Shown piece by piece: positions 24,815 to 36,707 of a stretch of 64,000 nt of DNA (its first letter is position 1; every line of letters begins with the position of its first letter). The stretch covers positions 6,961,833-7,025,832 of the forward strand of contig JANVCC010000261.1 of the NCBI GenBank assembly GCA_025345505.1. Reading direction: 5' to 3'. The notes under the pieces are model-generated. The model saw only the letters and a list, made by a program, of their open reading frames with translations, was not told where the DNA came from and searched no databases. Source of the stretch: Todiramphus chloris collaris (Eukaryota > Chordata > Aves > Coraciiformes > Alcedinidae). Made by a program: the position numbers and the translations under genes.

Positions 24815-27400
24815 AAAAATGCAATCATGTCCATTCAACAACAGAGAAGAAAAAAGACCTTTCTTGTGTATTAATGAGTCAACAACCAATATCCTTCAGT
24901 AAACATGAATTCTGCCTTTTAAATATTTCAATCAATGACCTATAGACAGGTGAGCTTGTCCTTTAATCTGTAGCCATTTATGAACCTTTATCAACTCCTC
25001 TGAATGTACAAACTGCGTATTCTGCTACAAGTTGATTCTACAACATGAAGTTTTACTTTTTGAGGGGAAGAATTTTTATAGATGTACTTGGACTAATTCA
25101 TTTCTTAAACTGAGTTAATACAGTAAGGAGTCTTCTGACTATATATTTAGTAAGAACATATTGCCACACACAGTATGAGCCCTGAGAGAAATGTATTTAT
25201 AGAATAAAATCCTCCTCTATCCAATTTGCTATACAAAATACACCCAGACACACAGGAAAACCTGGTAACGCAGACATGTATGAATACTGCATATTTTAAA
25301 AGTTTCTTCCATTGTAGCTGCTCTAATTGCCTATGAAATTAACCTCTACGGTTCAAATATTATTCCTTTGCCATAATCCAGAGAGTTCTAAAATCTTGCA
25401 GAGGTTTGATGCTAGATTTATTCATTCTTTATGTAACTTCTGATAATCAACAAAAATTTGCATTAAAAATAAATAACATCTTACGCCTTTAATTGGGAAA
25501 ATTGGAAATTCAAAGTAATGTGTACCTCTCAGTCTACCAACTGAAATCATCAACAGCCATGCTCTAGTTTCCAGAAGAAAAAAAAAAATGCTTTAGCTGT
25601 TGCTAAGTTACACTGAATACCCCTTGAATTACACATGAAACCTATGTTAATTCCAAATACAGTCATTATGAGAGGCAGTATTACAAAGAATACTGAACAG
25701 ATTCCAAACAATAGAAGACCAAATTAAAGAACTGGCATCACCTTTTGCCACATTTTCCTCAGCCTTTCTGGACTTTTTTTAAAGATAGCTTAGCTGTCAG
25801 GTGAAAAAAAATTATTAAGTAGTCACATTGGTTCGTTTACAATACAAACCACTTCTTTACCTCTGTGGTACACAGAGCAACTGAAATTTCAAAGTACAAA
25901 TCAGAGAATAAAACCAAGGAAGAACAGCTGGGCTATGCTGATATATACACTAAATTAAACCACAAACCATCTACATTTTTCTGTGCTTTTAAAACTCGTT
26001 CTAACTTGTCACTGTTTCTTCTGCCACTGCTGGAACTATGCCTTGGCCTAAGCCCAAGGAAAGTTTAAAGTAGGGCACCTTGTACCAAGCAGATGATGGT
26101 AATTACTCTCCACTGCCCGAGTCTTGATGCTCCCAGCCGCAGCTCTGTCATTTGGAGCAGCACGGACACTCCTGCAGCAGGACACAGCCACACTCACTAC
26201 CAGTACTTTGCTGTGAAGGAGAAATACTCTATTTCACATAAGCAAGGAAAAGAAATCTAAATTATGTTCATAATGAAGCTGTATAAATTTGTCAGTGGGA
26301 TTGCATGCTGTAGTTGCTCCAGTAGTACGGGCTGAACTTCATGATCAGGGAGAACATATCCCTTAGCTATACCTCCCTCCCTTGACTGCCAATAAAGGCC
26401 AAGAAAATGACCTATGACTTTCATAAATTCCCAAATATATGTTCTTAGAAACTTACCTTAGGATGTTCCCACTGGGAGACAGAAGTAGGACTTCCTGTGC
26501 TTCTCATAAAGGAATGATGGAGGTTGTTATCCAGCTGTGTATAAGGCATGTCCTCCTTGTAAGTACAAGAGCTTTGGAGATGACATTACTAATGCTCTAG
26601 TTAATAACTACATCAGTGCATATCATATTCTGTCTTCCTCTTCAGCTAAAATTCTGTTGTAGCTGAAATGAATATTGCTATTTGCCCTCATAGGTGACCA
26701 ACATCTGTGATAATTCTACTTGTGTTGCTATAGTCTTCATGGGGTCTGCCCTTTCTTAGCATGGTATTTCAGGCCACAGATTCTACTGCCAGGGACTACA
26801 CATAGCTGCACTTCTTAAAAGCGTGAGTCTAGTGTTTCTTCCTCATTCTATTAATCACCCAGCTCCATTGTACTATGCCACGATTTACAGCTCTTGGATC
26901 TTAAAAGACTTGCAAAAGAAAATCAAAAATCTCTGACTAGACCCCCCTCATTCACAGCGGTGAAGATAAGTCTGATTGTACTTAAGGAATTTAGTAAACA
27001 GAGGTTAAGGCTTAACTATTTGCATATAATATTCCAGTAGGCCATTGATAGCACAGTTGATAGCACAGCCTGCAGATGGCAGATGTGCAAATGCAGTCAC
27101 TCCCAAACTGTTCAAAACCAACGCCAAGCACGGTGGAGTCCGTGATCCAAAATGCAAATATCATGTCTGTGGAAATTGTCATAATTTGACTCACTGCAGC
27201 GCTGACAAACACAGTGCTTTGTTCAGGTATTTAAAAGCATGACTGTAACAAGCTATCAGCAAATAGCAGTTTCCTCTGCGTTCAAGTAGAGCAGCTGCCA
27301 GTTCTTGTCAGAACTCTCTGAAGTGCGGCACCGACTGTCACGGGTTCTTTGCAATCCCGACTTGGCTGGTTTGCACAAACGCAACATTTCCATTTGCATG
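24815..27400. other. Unique sequence, no gene seen
   Basis: It contains a small exact 12-base tandem (TTGATAGCACAG, 27045-27068) and an octamer-like ATGCAAAT at about 27153. No exon, RNA gene or transposon was recognised. Confidence 0.5.
27045..27068. repeat. Exact 12-bp tandem duplication
   Basis: TTGATAGCACAG is repeated twice head to tail without mismatch. Confidence 0.9.
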
Positions 27401-30200
27401 TCCATGTTAAGTTAATAAAATATGTCTCTTGACCCCTTTTAGCGTTGTACCATACATTCATGAGTATTTTTCAGACTGGTTCCACTGAAAATGTCGTTAA
27501 AAATCTGACACAGTCGTGTCCTTTAGGTAAATCTGTTTTTTTCACTCAAAAAATCTCTGAGATCTTCTTTTGGGGCAAGATATCCGGATCTTATATTTGC
27601 CTTTCAAAGCCCTAACTTAGTTGCTTTGTCACTGCTTTTTCTCTTATCCTACGTCCTGACTTATTGGTAGACACTGTTAAACACTGTTATTATTTTTTAT
27701 GTATGTGCTCCTCCTCTTTTGCATCACCTTCTTCTGCAGAAGTGTGCAAGTGAAGGTCTGCAATCAAGGTTTATCTTTCACTACTGTCATTCAGTTTGGA
27801 GTTACACTTCTGAGGTTTTGAGATGAAAATCTGAGGGCTTTGTGTTCCAAATGCTGAAATTTTAAGAAAACTGCAACCTTTTCTGCTGTTTGTATGTGGC
27901 TGGACCTATACGAATGCTTCCTGTCAGTGGCTTACAATGCTCACTAGTATTAGCAAAACGTGTCTTTCTGTGCTGCTACACTGACATCTCTTCAACTTTT
28001 CCTGCAGTTATGCTCATCTTACAGATGCACAGGAAGTGTCTGTCGGTAGTTTGGTTATTATATTGTTTTCACTGAATTTCATATTGGGTTTTGTTTCAGA
28101 AGCAATGGTGTCCTTCGGGCTTCCTGCCTTTCAGTACACTGAAACAACATACTTCTGCCTTCCCCTGCACTCTTTCAGAACCTGTCTTTCCATATCTCAG
28201 AAATGCTCTTTGAACTTCATTAGCCTCAGCACGGATTTTAACTGGTCATCACATCAAATGAAATTTCCAGCTCTTCTGGATGGTGTGAGGACTATTAAAC
28301 ACTTCATTGTTTTCACTATTTTGGATCAGATCTAACATCTCTGTTTTCTAAGGAATGATCAAAGTAATTCATATATGCTACTCTGAATTGCATTTTGTTG
28401 TGATTCAGTTTTAGGTGACATTTTCTGCATTTGTAAACACCATGATTAAGTTTTTGTTGTGCACTTTTCTTGTGCTGCAATGTACTAAAATGTCATAAAA
28501 GTTACTTTGACTTCTAGCATGTCTCATTCTTCTGGAACATCTCTTGTGCTGTTGAGTACTGTGAGCTGAGTACTCTTTTGAAGTGCCATCTTCAGAGTAG
28601 TGACATTGGTTACCTTCCTACTTTCTTCGTCCTGATTTATCTTTACACTTTGGGTCTGATTAACTTGTTCATTTGGGAGTGATGCTGCAATGTAACAAAG
28701 GAAGGCTGTGAAGCCGCCTTATTATTATTTTATTTCAAAGATCTGCCCTATCTAGTACTTATCTTGTGCAGTCTATAAAGCTTACCTGCCTAAATCATTC
28801 TGCCATTTTCCTAGATACACCCAGATATATTTAAAGACAGAATTTCTTGTTGTCTTTGGTCCTAGCTATTTGTGTCAGTTCATACAACATAGGCAACAGT
28901 GGCATGAAAGATGTACAAAGTTTGACTTGTCATTGGTCTGGTAGATACCCCATATAACCTAAGGCCTTGTCAAAGTGTTATTTTCTTTTATTTTCATTTA
29001 TTTACGTTTATGGAGACTCCATGAACAGATATAGTTTTATTTACTGATTAAATTTCAGGTTTCTTTTTGCTAGATAGTTATTATATAGATATCTAGTTGT
29101 TAATAGATTCCTTGAACATAGTATTAATGCTTTCTGTGGACTGACTATTCAATGAGTGCACCAAACCATATGAATACAAATGCTAGCAGTGGTGTGTTGT
29201 GATCTATCTTTTTTCTTAGTTCAGTTTCAGGAATGAAATGACTTTGATGTTTTGAAAATTCTGAGGTTCTCTTTTAGACCCATTTTAAGATGGTAACACA
29301 GAACTTAATCAATCTGTGTTTCTTGATCTGTCTTGCATCCAAGAAGGACATAATGTGACTGCTGCTGAGCTCCTCTTCTGCAATGTATCCTACAGTTATG
29401 TCCCACTGCACACCTTGGACTATTCTGCTGATGTATGCAACACATTCATGGCAGGAGGTTTGTGCTGTGACATATCATGACCATCTTCCTCTCTTTTGCA
29501 CTTGGGCAGTAAGATGAAACTGATACTCACTAGAATCCTGTCATGTCACTGCCTTTGCTGTATTTTTGCTTGGAATAAAAAGCATAGCATATTATACTGA
29601 ATCTTTCACTCTGTTCCATTGTCTGTGCTTGTTTGTTCATACCATTACATTCATGTTTCTATTGGCATTAGCAAGAAATCTCATCTGGTCTTCAGATGTC
29701 TTATGTACAACAGTTCTCTCGGAAACAAATTTTGTCTACAGTATTTTTTCTTTAGCACCTTTTGGGTTTAATCTCATTAAGTCAGATCTCTTTTATTATT
29801 TTATATTAATCTAGGAAATCTATGTAGTCAGATGACCCCTTATTAAGTGTCACAATAGGCCTTGGTTCCCTGCACAGAAAACTTTTCTCACTAAGACCTG
29901 TATTTGTGCTCTAGTGAGCTTTACTTTAGACATTTGTTGATGCAGAGATTGCTCTCTATTTGTCCACAAGGATCTAAGCCTCAAATGCTAACTCATGATA
30001 TTTTTCCATTTGGATCATTTCTTCTGATTTCCAAAGAGCTGTCTTTGATGGTTTTCTATATTCATTATATGTTTGTTAGTTTGAATTTTCCTGTCTCTTC
30101 TTTTCTTCTTTTCTTTTTTTTTTTTTTTTTTTTTTTCAGCTTTCTGACAGAAGTATTGACTTCCACAGGGCAAGGGAAACTATAGAATTTTATTTTTTTA
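27400..30200 (-). other. Strand-asymmetric T-rich block, possibly decayed coding or retroelement sequence
   Basis: Over about 2.8 kb the plus strand is markedly T-rich and A-poor, so the minus strand is A-rich and T-poor. Reading the minus strand by eye gives several 40-70 codon stretches rich in Lys, Ser, Gln and Glu, broken by scattered stops and frame changes (for example around 29490-29280, 28740-28540, 28330-28080 and 27960-27840). That is what a long-dead A-rich coding sequence looks like: a retrotransposon ORF or a retrocopy or pseudogene. But T-poor DNA has few stops in every frame, so this is weak. No reverse-transcriptase motif or named domain was recognised. Confidence 0.3.
30114..30136. 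repeat. T23 homopolymer
   Basis: Twenty-three consecutive T after a ttcttttcttcttttc pyrimidine stretch, followed by CAG. Although this resembles a splice acceptor, no exon-like frame follows it. Confidence 0.9.
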
Positions 30201-31212
30201 TTATTATTCTAACCAAGTTCCTTGTTAACAAGTATGTAGTTTGGTTTGGTTTGGGATTAGCAATATGTCTATATCAAATAGTTCTTGTCAAACGAAGGCC
30301 ATGCTTATGCAAGGCAAAGAATAGAATATCAGAAATTAGAACACTGATTGATGATATATTATCCAGGTGATTCTCAAAGTGAAAGCAAATAAGAAGATGC
30401 AGGGGGAAAGTATAACTGAAGGAAAACAATGGTAAAAAAAAAAAATCCAACCACACAAATTAGAAAAACCAAACAAACCCAACTAACCACAACAAAAGTT
30501 TACTAGCATTAAGAAAGAACGATGCTCATATGTTCTTTTCACATGTTCTGGGTATTTTTGGTGTAACCAGAAAAAGTCCCATAAAGGCTAAGCTATGTAA
30601 TTTGGTGTAATTTACAAGCTGAACCAGGCTACTTTAAATGCATAGATTCCACTGTAGCAATTTCCTGTCATTACATTTCCAATCTCCTTCTACAATCTGT
30701 CCTTATTTCACTTTTAAAGGCCTAACAAAAAAAAGGGACCAATTTAGTGTTACCTTTAGCATGTTTTGCTACCAAATGATTTTACATACAAAATAAAGTG
30801 GGCTGAGAGTATTAAGCCCTGCATTTTGCTTATTCCCCAAATCATCCAGACAAATATTCCCATCGTGTGGAAGTATAAACTAGACAGACTAGTTTTTTTC
30901 TCTGAGTCAAATTCAGAGAAAATGGACCTTTTCTGTCCAACTCTGGGAGCCTTTATTCAGCAGAGGTTATAGCTTCCATTATAACAAATGGTTATTTTTG
31001 AAGCCTCACAGAAAATAGCTCAGGCACCGTTGTATGGGAAAAATTTTACAGCTACAGTCTGTTGATGAAGTCTGAGAGCAGCTCAGGGACACTTCCACTT
31101 TCACCATTACTTTCAAAATAATAGAAATAAGGTTTCAGGCAGATACAATAACACATAACAGTTCAACAAATTTCATATTTGATCTAAGGTTATCAAATTA
31201 TAATCTTAGTTT
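30201..31212. other. Unique AT-rich sequence, no gene seen
   Basis: There are A runs near 30434-30446. No exon, RNA gene or transposon was recognised. Confidence 0.55.
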
Positions 31213-31238
31213 TACAATACCATTATGATGGTATTGTA
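31213..31238. repeat. Perfect inverted repeat, 11-bp arms with 4-base loop
   Basis: TACAATACCAT and ATGGTATTGTA are exact reverse complements around the spacer TATG. It may extrude as a cruciform. It is too short for a microRNA hairpin. Confidence 0.92.
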
Positions 31239-31595
31239 TATGCACTGTCATTTCTTTCAGCTGCTGAGATCCTTGAAGGGAAGTTTGCTTCCTTACATAG
31301 GCCGAATAATTACCTGTTCTCTGTTTTTAATGCCATGGCAGATCATGAGCTTTGTTTATTCATTATTCCTCAGATTTTACCACTGTGATTAATTTTTAAT
31401 CCACCATTGTCTGAAAAAGACTAAAGACCAATACTTTTTCTACTTCATAAGTGACAGAAAAGCCTAAGTGCATCAGACGAATGCATTTATCGAGTCCAGT
31501 TGCATTTTACCATCCTGTCAGAAACACCTTTCTTGTTCACACAGCTGGGCATTGCAAGAACTACTGTATCAATAAATAATAGTTACACTACCTGG
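31239..31595. other. Unique sequence, nothing recognised
   Basis: AT-rich spacer between the hairpin and the C-rich tract, without exon or repeat. Confidence 0.5.
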
Positions 31596-31618
31596 CCCCC
31601 CCCCATCCCCACCCCCAA
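31594..31618 (-). repeat. C-rich tract, G-quadruplex-capable on the minus strand
   Basis: C9, AT, C4, A, C5 on the plus strand gives runs of 5, 4 and 9 G on the minus strand, enough for four G triplets with short loops. It is isolated in AT-rich surroundings. Confidence 0.7.
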
Positions 31619-33787
31619 CCAGTCCCTCTGGGCTTGAAGAGTTGTATATAACCTCTCTGTAATAACTGAATTTCAAAACATTGTTATTATAAACCCTGTT
31701 TGCTTTTTCTCCTTAGGACACTGACACATGCAATTTCCCTTTCTTGATTGTAGTCATTGTGTTGGGGTGAGAGCCAGAGCACAAGCAAGAGACTGCCCAA
31801 TAAAATATCATCTTTCCTCTATCATTCTCACTGTCAAGAATATCTGGGATGAGTGCCTTGGCTTTGTCTTGCTGAATAAATAAAAACTCGCTAACTTACT
31901 ACTTCTTTTAAGGACATATTTTCAATTACTTTTCCCAGGTGTTATTAGACTGAGATTTCCAGCTCTTCTCAGCCAGGTAGAGCCAGAAGAAAAACCTCCA
32001 GAATTATGAATGTGAAGCCGTAAGTTATTGAGCAAAAAAACCACAACATTGCAGGTTTATTGCACGAGTCAGCCAGAGAATGAAGCTTTGAGAGGGAAGA
32101 TTTGTGGAAATGCCAAGTAGTGACACTCTCTACATTCATGACCTTATCCAAATTTTAGCCTTGGCAGTCACTTCTGTGAATGATTCAAATCCCAACACAA
32201 GTTCATCAAGTTTTAAATCAGCATCCCTTCTTCTATCACCAGTCTTTGCAGGCTCTTTGCTTAATTATCCTGATTGTTGCAGAGAGTTAAAACTATTTTT
32301 GTGTCAAGATCAAGGTTTAATAACTGTAATTTGACTATTCTTTGAATACCATCAAATGAGATGCTTTTTTTTTTTACAAGGCCAACTGACTGTCTTACTA
32401 TCCTACTGTATCATGTCCAATTACTCACACGGCAGACATCTCTAAATGACTCAATCTAGGATTAAGTCATATTAAACAATGTCTAACCATTTCTCTATTA
32501 CTTTCCAATTTGCCAAGTGCAACATAAAAATGCAGACATACTGATTAGAGTAAGAAGTGGTGGCCAAACTATGACTCTGCAGCCTTGTTCAGTGTTTTGT
32601 CAGACATCTGCGTTAAACATGACCCTACTGTTGGTTGTCATAAAGGACTTGGGGATGATAGATGTCTTTTTTCTGAAGTGCATTTCCATTCTCTTTTATT
32701 TTTTGTGCCTCTGGCATCAGTTTAATGCATGACGAACAGTAAGCTGAAAAACAAAGACAGGCAAGAAGAAAAACACAAGAAATAGGAGAGAATTAAAATG
32801 TGGAAGTACCTAGAAGGGAAAATACGGGAAGATAAGTGTGTAATTGAAAGAAAATAATTCAGTGAAATATAAGAAATTAAAATAAAGGAATGTGAAAATT
32901 TGAGGGCTGCGAAGAGCATTTATTCAGGAAACAGTAAATAGATTTGTCTTGCCCCGAGTGAATTTTGCAGTATGGTGAGATGTCTTTGTGGGGTTCTGTA
33001 AGAATTGCAGGCACACAGGGATAATATCACAGTCAGAAGCTCTTTTTTATTTAGACTTCAGGTATCATGTCCCCATTGGCAGTGACAAATATTTTTTTTT
33101 AATAATAATAATTTTCTAATAATAGTGGGGTTTTTTTCTGCTGGGACTGAGTTGCAGAGATTCTTTGCATTTGTGTCCACATGTCATGCCCTTTACCGGA
33201 GACACTCATTAATTTTCAATAAATTTAATTAAAGCCCACAGCTTGAAAGAAAAATATGAAAGTTCTATAAAAGATACAGATAAATGTTTTCTTGCCTGTA
33301 CGTACAGACATCTGTACCAAAGAATGGAAAGGTAACCGTTTTCCTCATTCCTTTTTTTCATCAGCTGTCTGTATGTCACCTTCCTGCAAATGTTTCCTTC
33401 TTCTCCTTGTCTTCTTCCAACTTCTAGTCATTCTGCCTCTTTAAACTACCTCTTTCAGGTACCTTTACCCCTCTAATATAATAATGCAAACACTTTTGAG
33501 TGATTTGTTTTTGTTTTTTACATCAAACAGATACAGTCTCAAGGTCATGGTGTAGTATCAACATGGGCACACACCAGCCTGTCTCCTTGCAGCCTGGAAT
33601 TTCATATTCCAGAACTTTGGAGTTCTACAGCATCATACTCAATGTATTAATCCTTACCTCATAATTAGGTTCCACTCATCAGGAATGACCTTCTTTAGGG
33701 ATGCAAGTTGTTAGAAATTTGTGAGTCAGTAGGAAAACAGACTGGATTATGAAGAGTTCTCCATGGATGCAAACACTACCCTTCAGG

Positions 33788-33807
33788 AAAAAAAAAAAAA
33801 AAAAAAA
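33788..33807. repeat. A20 homopolymer
   Basis: Twenty A followed by gaaaaagaaaaa. No polyadenylation signal or transposon body precedes it, so there is no support for a retroposon tail. Confidence 0.85.
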
Positions 33808-34299
33808 GAAAAAGAAAAATGTAATGAGATACAAGTGTGGAGTGGCAGTGGAATTGTGACCAGCTAATGAGGTGGCTGGCCCGCACCATAGTGGGCTGAA
33901 ACTACATTTACATTTCCCTGAGGATATGAGAATACACATTTATTAGGGAAAGTAAGCTGCCTGTTTTGTCTGCAATGAGCAATTTATGCATCTGCAACTT
34001 CTAGTGAAGTATGAAACACTCCATACATTTGTACTGGTAAGGTAAAGTTCTGTCATCTCAGTGGAACAAATTTTACTCTTTCAATGTGGTAAAAACTGGA
34101 GTTTCTTGGTCTGTCAAAAGGACATGTCTTACGTCAGACTCTGTTTATTAATTACAGTCTCACTCAGCGAAAAACATGTCAGCAGAAGGTACTATAAGAA
34201 AAAACAGAAAGAAGCCTAAATTCATATGGCATTTCTTTCTTCTCCAAGAAACGAGTATCTCAGTAAGCAATGTCACTAAACTTGAATTTTGACTGGCGT

Positions 34300-34700
34300 T
34301 AGGCATAACATTGCAGACATAAGACTATGTATTAAATGCAGATTTTGTTTGGGTTGCATTTCAGTGCAACTGTAAACTGATAACATGCTGCTATTGTGTG
34401 ATTTATCAAAAGTTATGCACAAAATAATTTACTCCACGAGTTCAATATTTATCACAATGAGGTAATTATGAACTTATTAGACATCATTTATTCATGGAAA
34501 CAGATTTACACCGAATTTTATTTTCTTTAATGGAGACCCTACTCAGATATTTATTTTTATTATTATTCATATTCTTCTCTGGAGGTAAATTGTGCTCTGC
34601 ATTGTAATTTAATACTGCACCCATGATAATCACATTGAGAGGATCTACACTTCAGACTGAGATAGATTATTACAGGAAAAGCAATGAAGCATTTCCTGTG
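34300..34700. promoter_or_regulatory. Candidate conserved non-coding element
   Basis: This is a repeat-free AT-rich stretch with several TAAT-core words (ggtaattatgaac, ataatttac, aatttaatac) and GATAA/TTATC words (tgataatcac, ctgataacatg, tttatcac). The style resembles deeply conserved enhancers, but no alignment is available. Confidence 0.2.
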
Positions 34701-36165
34701 GCAATTCCTTTTTATATATAACTCATAATCTTTTTTTAAAAGGTATTGACCTTAAAATTGAGTTATCATCATTTTCCTAGTTCTTTTCATTCTCAAACTG
34801 TTTTAAGCAGCTAACAAGTTATATAAGAATGATAACAAATTATCTGTGGCAGACTATGTTTAAATTGCTCATCATGTCCTTTAGTGGAACCAGCAAAAAA
34901 AAAGGGAAAAAAAAAATTTCAGAAGTGACATGACTGGTATTACCTCATAAAATGACTTTGTTCAATTAAGAATATTGAATTCTAAATCAGATCCTGAGTA
35001 TAACCAAATAATATTAGTAAAATTATTCTCTTCATCATGAAAGGAAATATTCTTTACTAAGGTAATCTTATTGGGAAAATCAGTTTAACTTCTAAACAGA
35101 ACACCATGAAGTCTTTGACTGCATCTTAGCTATTTCAAGAAAAGGAAGAGAAAAAAAAGTATAATTTCTAATGAAAAGAACAAAAAAAAAAAAAAATTAA
35201 AGTTAGTTTTCTAGACAGGCTGATTTAAAAACAGTCGTGCTTCTTTGCTCATCATAATTTGGTGAGCTGGTAATTCCTGACACTAACGCAAAAAATACTT
35301 CATAGGATGGAAGAGCACAGCTAGTTGAGAGCTTCTTCATGCAATCTTGATATATTCTTGACTATATGCATCTGCCTCCTGACCACCTGTGAGAGAGGAG
35401 CTGTCTGAATTAGTGAGCAACACGGAGCTGCCTAATCTGGCCTGCCCAGGAAGACCGAGGCAGGTGTGGGGTTTGGTTTTTTCAGCTAATTGTGTTACTT
35501 ACGAAGCACTTTGTCCACAGGTTTCCTTCAGGAAACCAGAAAAACCTTTGCACCCCATGTTGTGCCTTCTGTGCATGTTCAGTGTTTAGGTCTAAAACCC
35601 TGAGACAAAAAACAATGCAAACAGATACCTTGACAATAATAGATTATTTGAGGGTCCGGAAGAAATCATTTGCTCGCACTTTGCAGAGGCTGGTGATGTT
35701 TCTCTCCTGAAATCAATCTGTGTTCTGTAAATAAATTGTTAATAAACATGCCTGCTTATTGGCATCAGCCAGAGAAACAGATCAAATCCCCAGCCAATTA
35801 CTCTGCTGTTCTAGGAATCAGGTAGCTGGCTGATTTGCAATCAGATACACAGGCTGTCTGTCCTTCGGGGGTTCTCTGCGAGAATGCTTTCTGAACTGCA
35901 TACATATCACCCTATCAGAAGAAAAAGAGAAAAAAAATAAAAGCATGTCAGCAAGCTGCAAGGATCTAGCTCACCAAGTGTCAAAGGGAAAGGCTCAAGG
36001 TGCCAAACTTTCATGCTCACTTTCCTGGGAGACACAGAATTTGCTGCTACTAAACCAGGTCTGTCAAAAAAGGACAGCTCATGAAAGGGGAATCTGGGAA
36101 AAACAAGTCTCAGATGGTTCTCCCCAACCAACTGAAACAAAATGGTTGATTTAACCATTTATATC

Positions 36166-36707
36166 TGTCCTGTTTTCAGCCGGGATAGAGTTAATTTTCT
36201 TCCTAGCAGCTGGTATAGTGTTGTGTTTTGGACTTAGTGTGAGAATACTGTTGACAGTACGCTGATAGTTCAGTTGTTGCTAGTGTTCATACCAAGCCAA
36301 AGATTTTTCAGCTTCTTACACCCTTCTAGCAACAAGGCTGGAGGGGCACAAGAAGCTGGGAGAGGACACAGCCAGGACACCTGACTCAGACTGGCCAAAG
36401 CAATATTCCATACCATATGAAGTCATGCCCCACGTATAAACTGGGTAAAAGCTGGCAGGGAGCTGATACAAGGTAACTGGGCATCAGTCACCAAGTGGTG
36501 AGCAATTGCATTGTGTATCAATTGTTCTGTATATTCTAATACTATTATTATTACAATTATTTTCTTCCTTTTCCATCCTATTAAATTGTCTTTATCTCAA
36601 TCCATGAGTTTTACTTTTTTTTTCCTATTGTCTCTTCCATCCCACTGAGGGGTAGGGAGGGAGAGGCTGTGTGGTACTTAGTTGCCAGCTGGGGTTAAAC
36701 CATGACA
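36166..36707 (+). mobile_element. Solo LTR of an avian endogenous retrovirus, nearly complete (542 bp)
   Basis: The element starts TGTCCTG and ends ATGACA, so it has TG..CA ends and a short inverted terminal TGTC/GACA. It is flanked by ATATC on the left and ATATT on the right, a 5-bp target-site duplication with one difference; five-base duplications are typical of ERVL-type insertions. Inside are a TATAAA at 36435-36440 (possible promoter), an ATTAAA at 36580-36585 (possible poly-A signal), an ATT-rich stretch at 36540-36560, and the end 'agttgccagctggggttaaaccatgaca'. I recognise the pattern as a common avian LTR. No internal viral genes adjoin, so it is a recombinational solo LTR. Confidence 0.9.

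Larger units (their letters stand above)
31619..36165. other. Unique AT-rich sequence, no gene seen
   Basis: The stretch contains an A20 run at 33788-33807 and A runs near 34905 and 35180-35195. No exon, RNA gene or interspersed repeat was recognised. A possible conserved element at 34300-34700 is listed separately. Confidence 0.5.

Noticed and set aside
25340-25360. ggttcaaat word resembling a tRNA T-loop
   Set aside because: No matching A-box or cloverleaf arms around it.
30114-30139. T23 followed by CAG, resembling a splice acceptor or a reversed retrocopy poly-A tail
   Set aside because: No exon-like frame follows. On the minus strand the A run lies upstream of the A-rich block, not at its 3' end, so it does not fit a retrocopy tail.
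33540-33820. A20 run as a possible retroposon tail
   Set aside because: There is no nearby AATAAA, no recognisable source transcript and no flanking duplication. CR1 elements do not end in poly-A.
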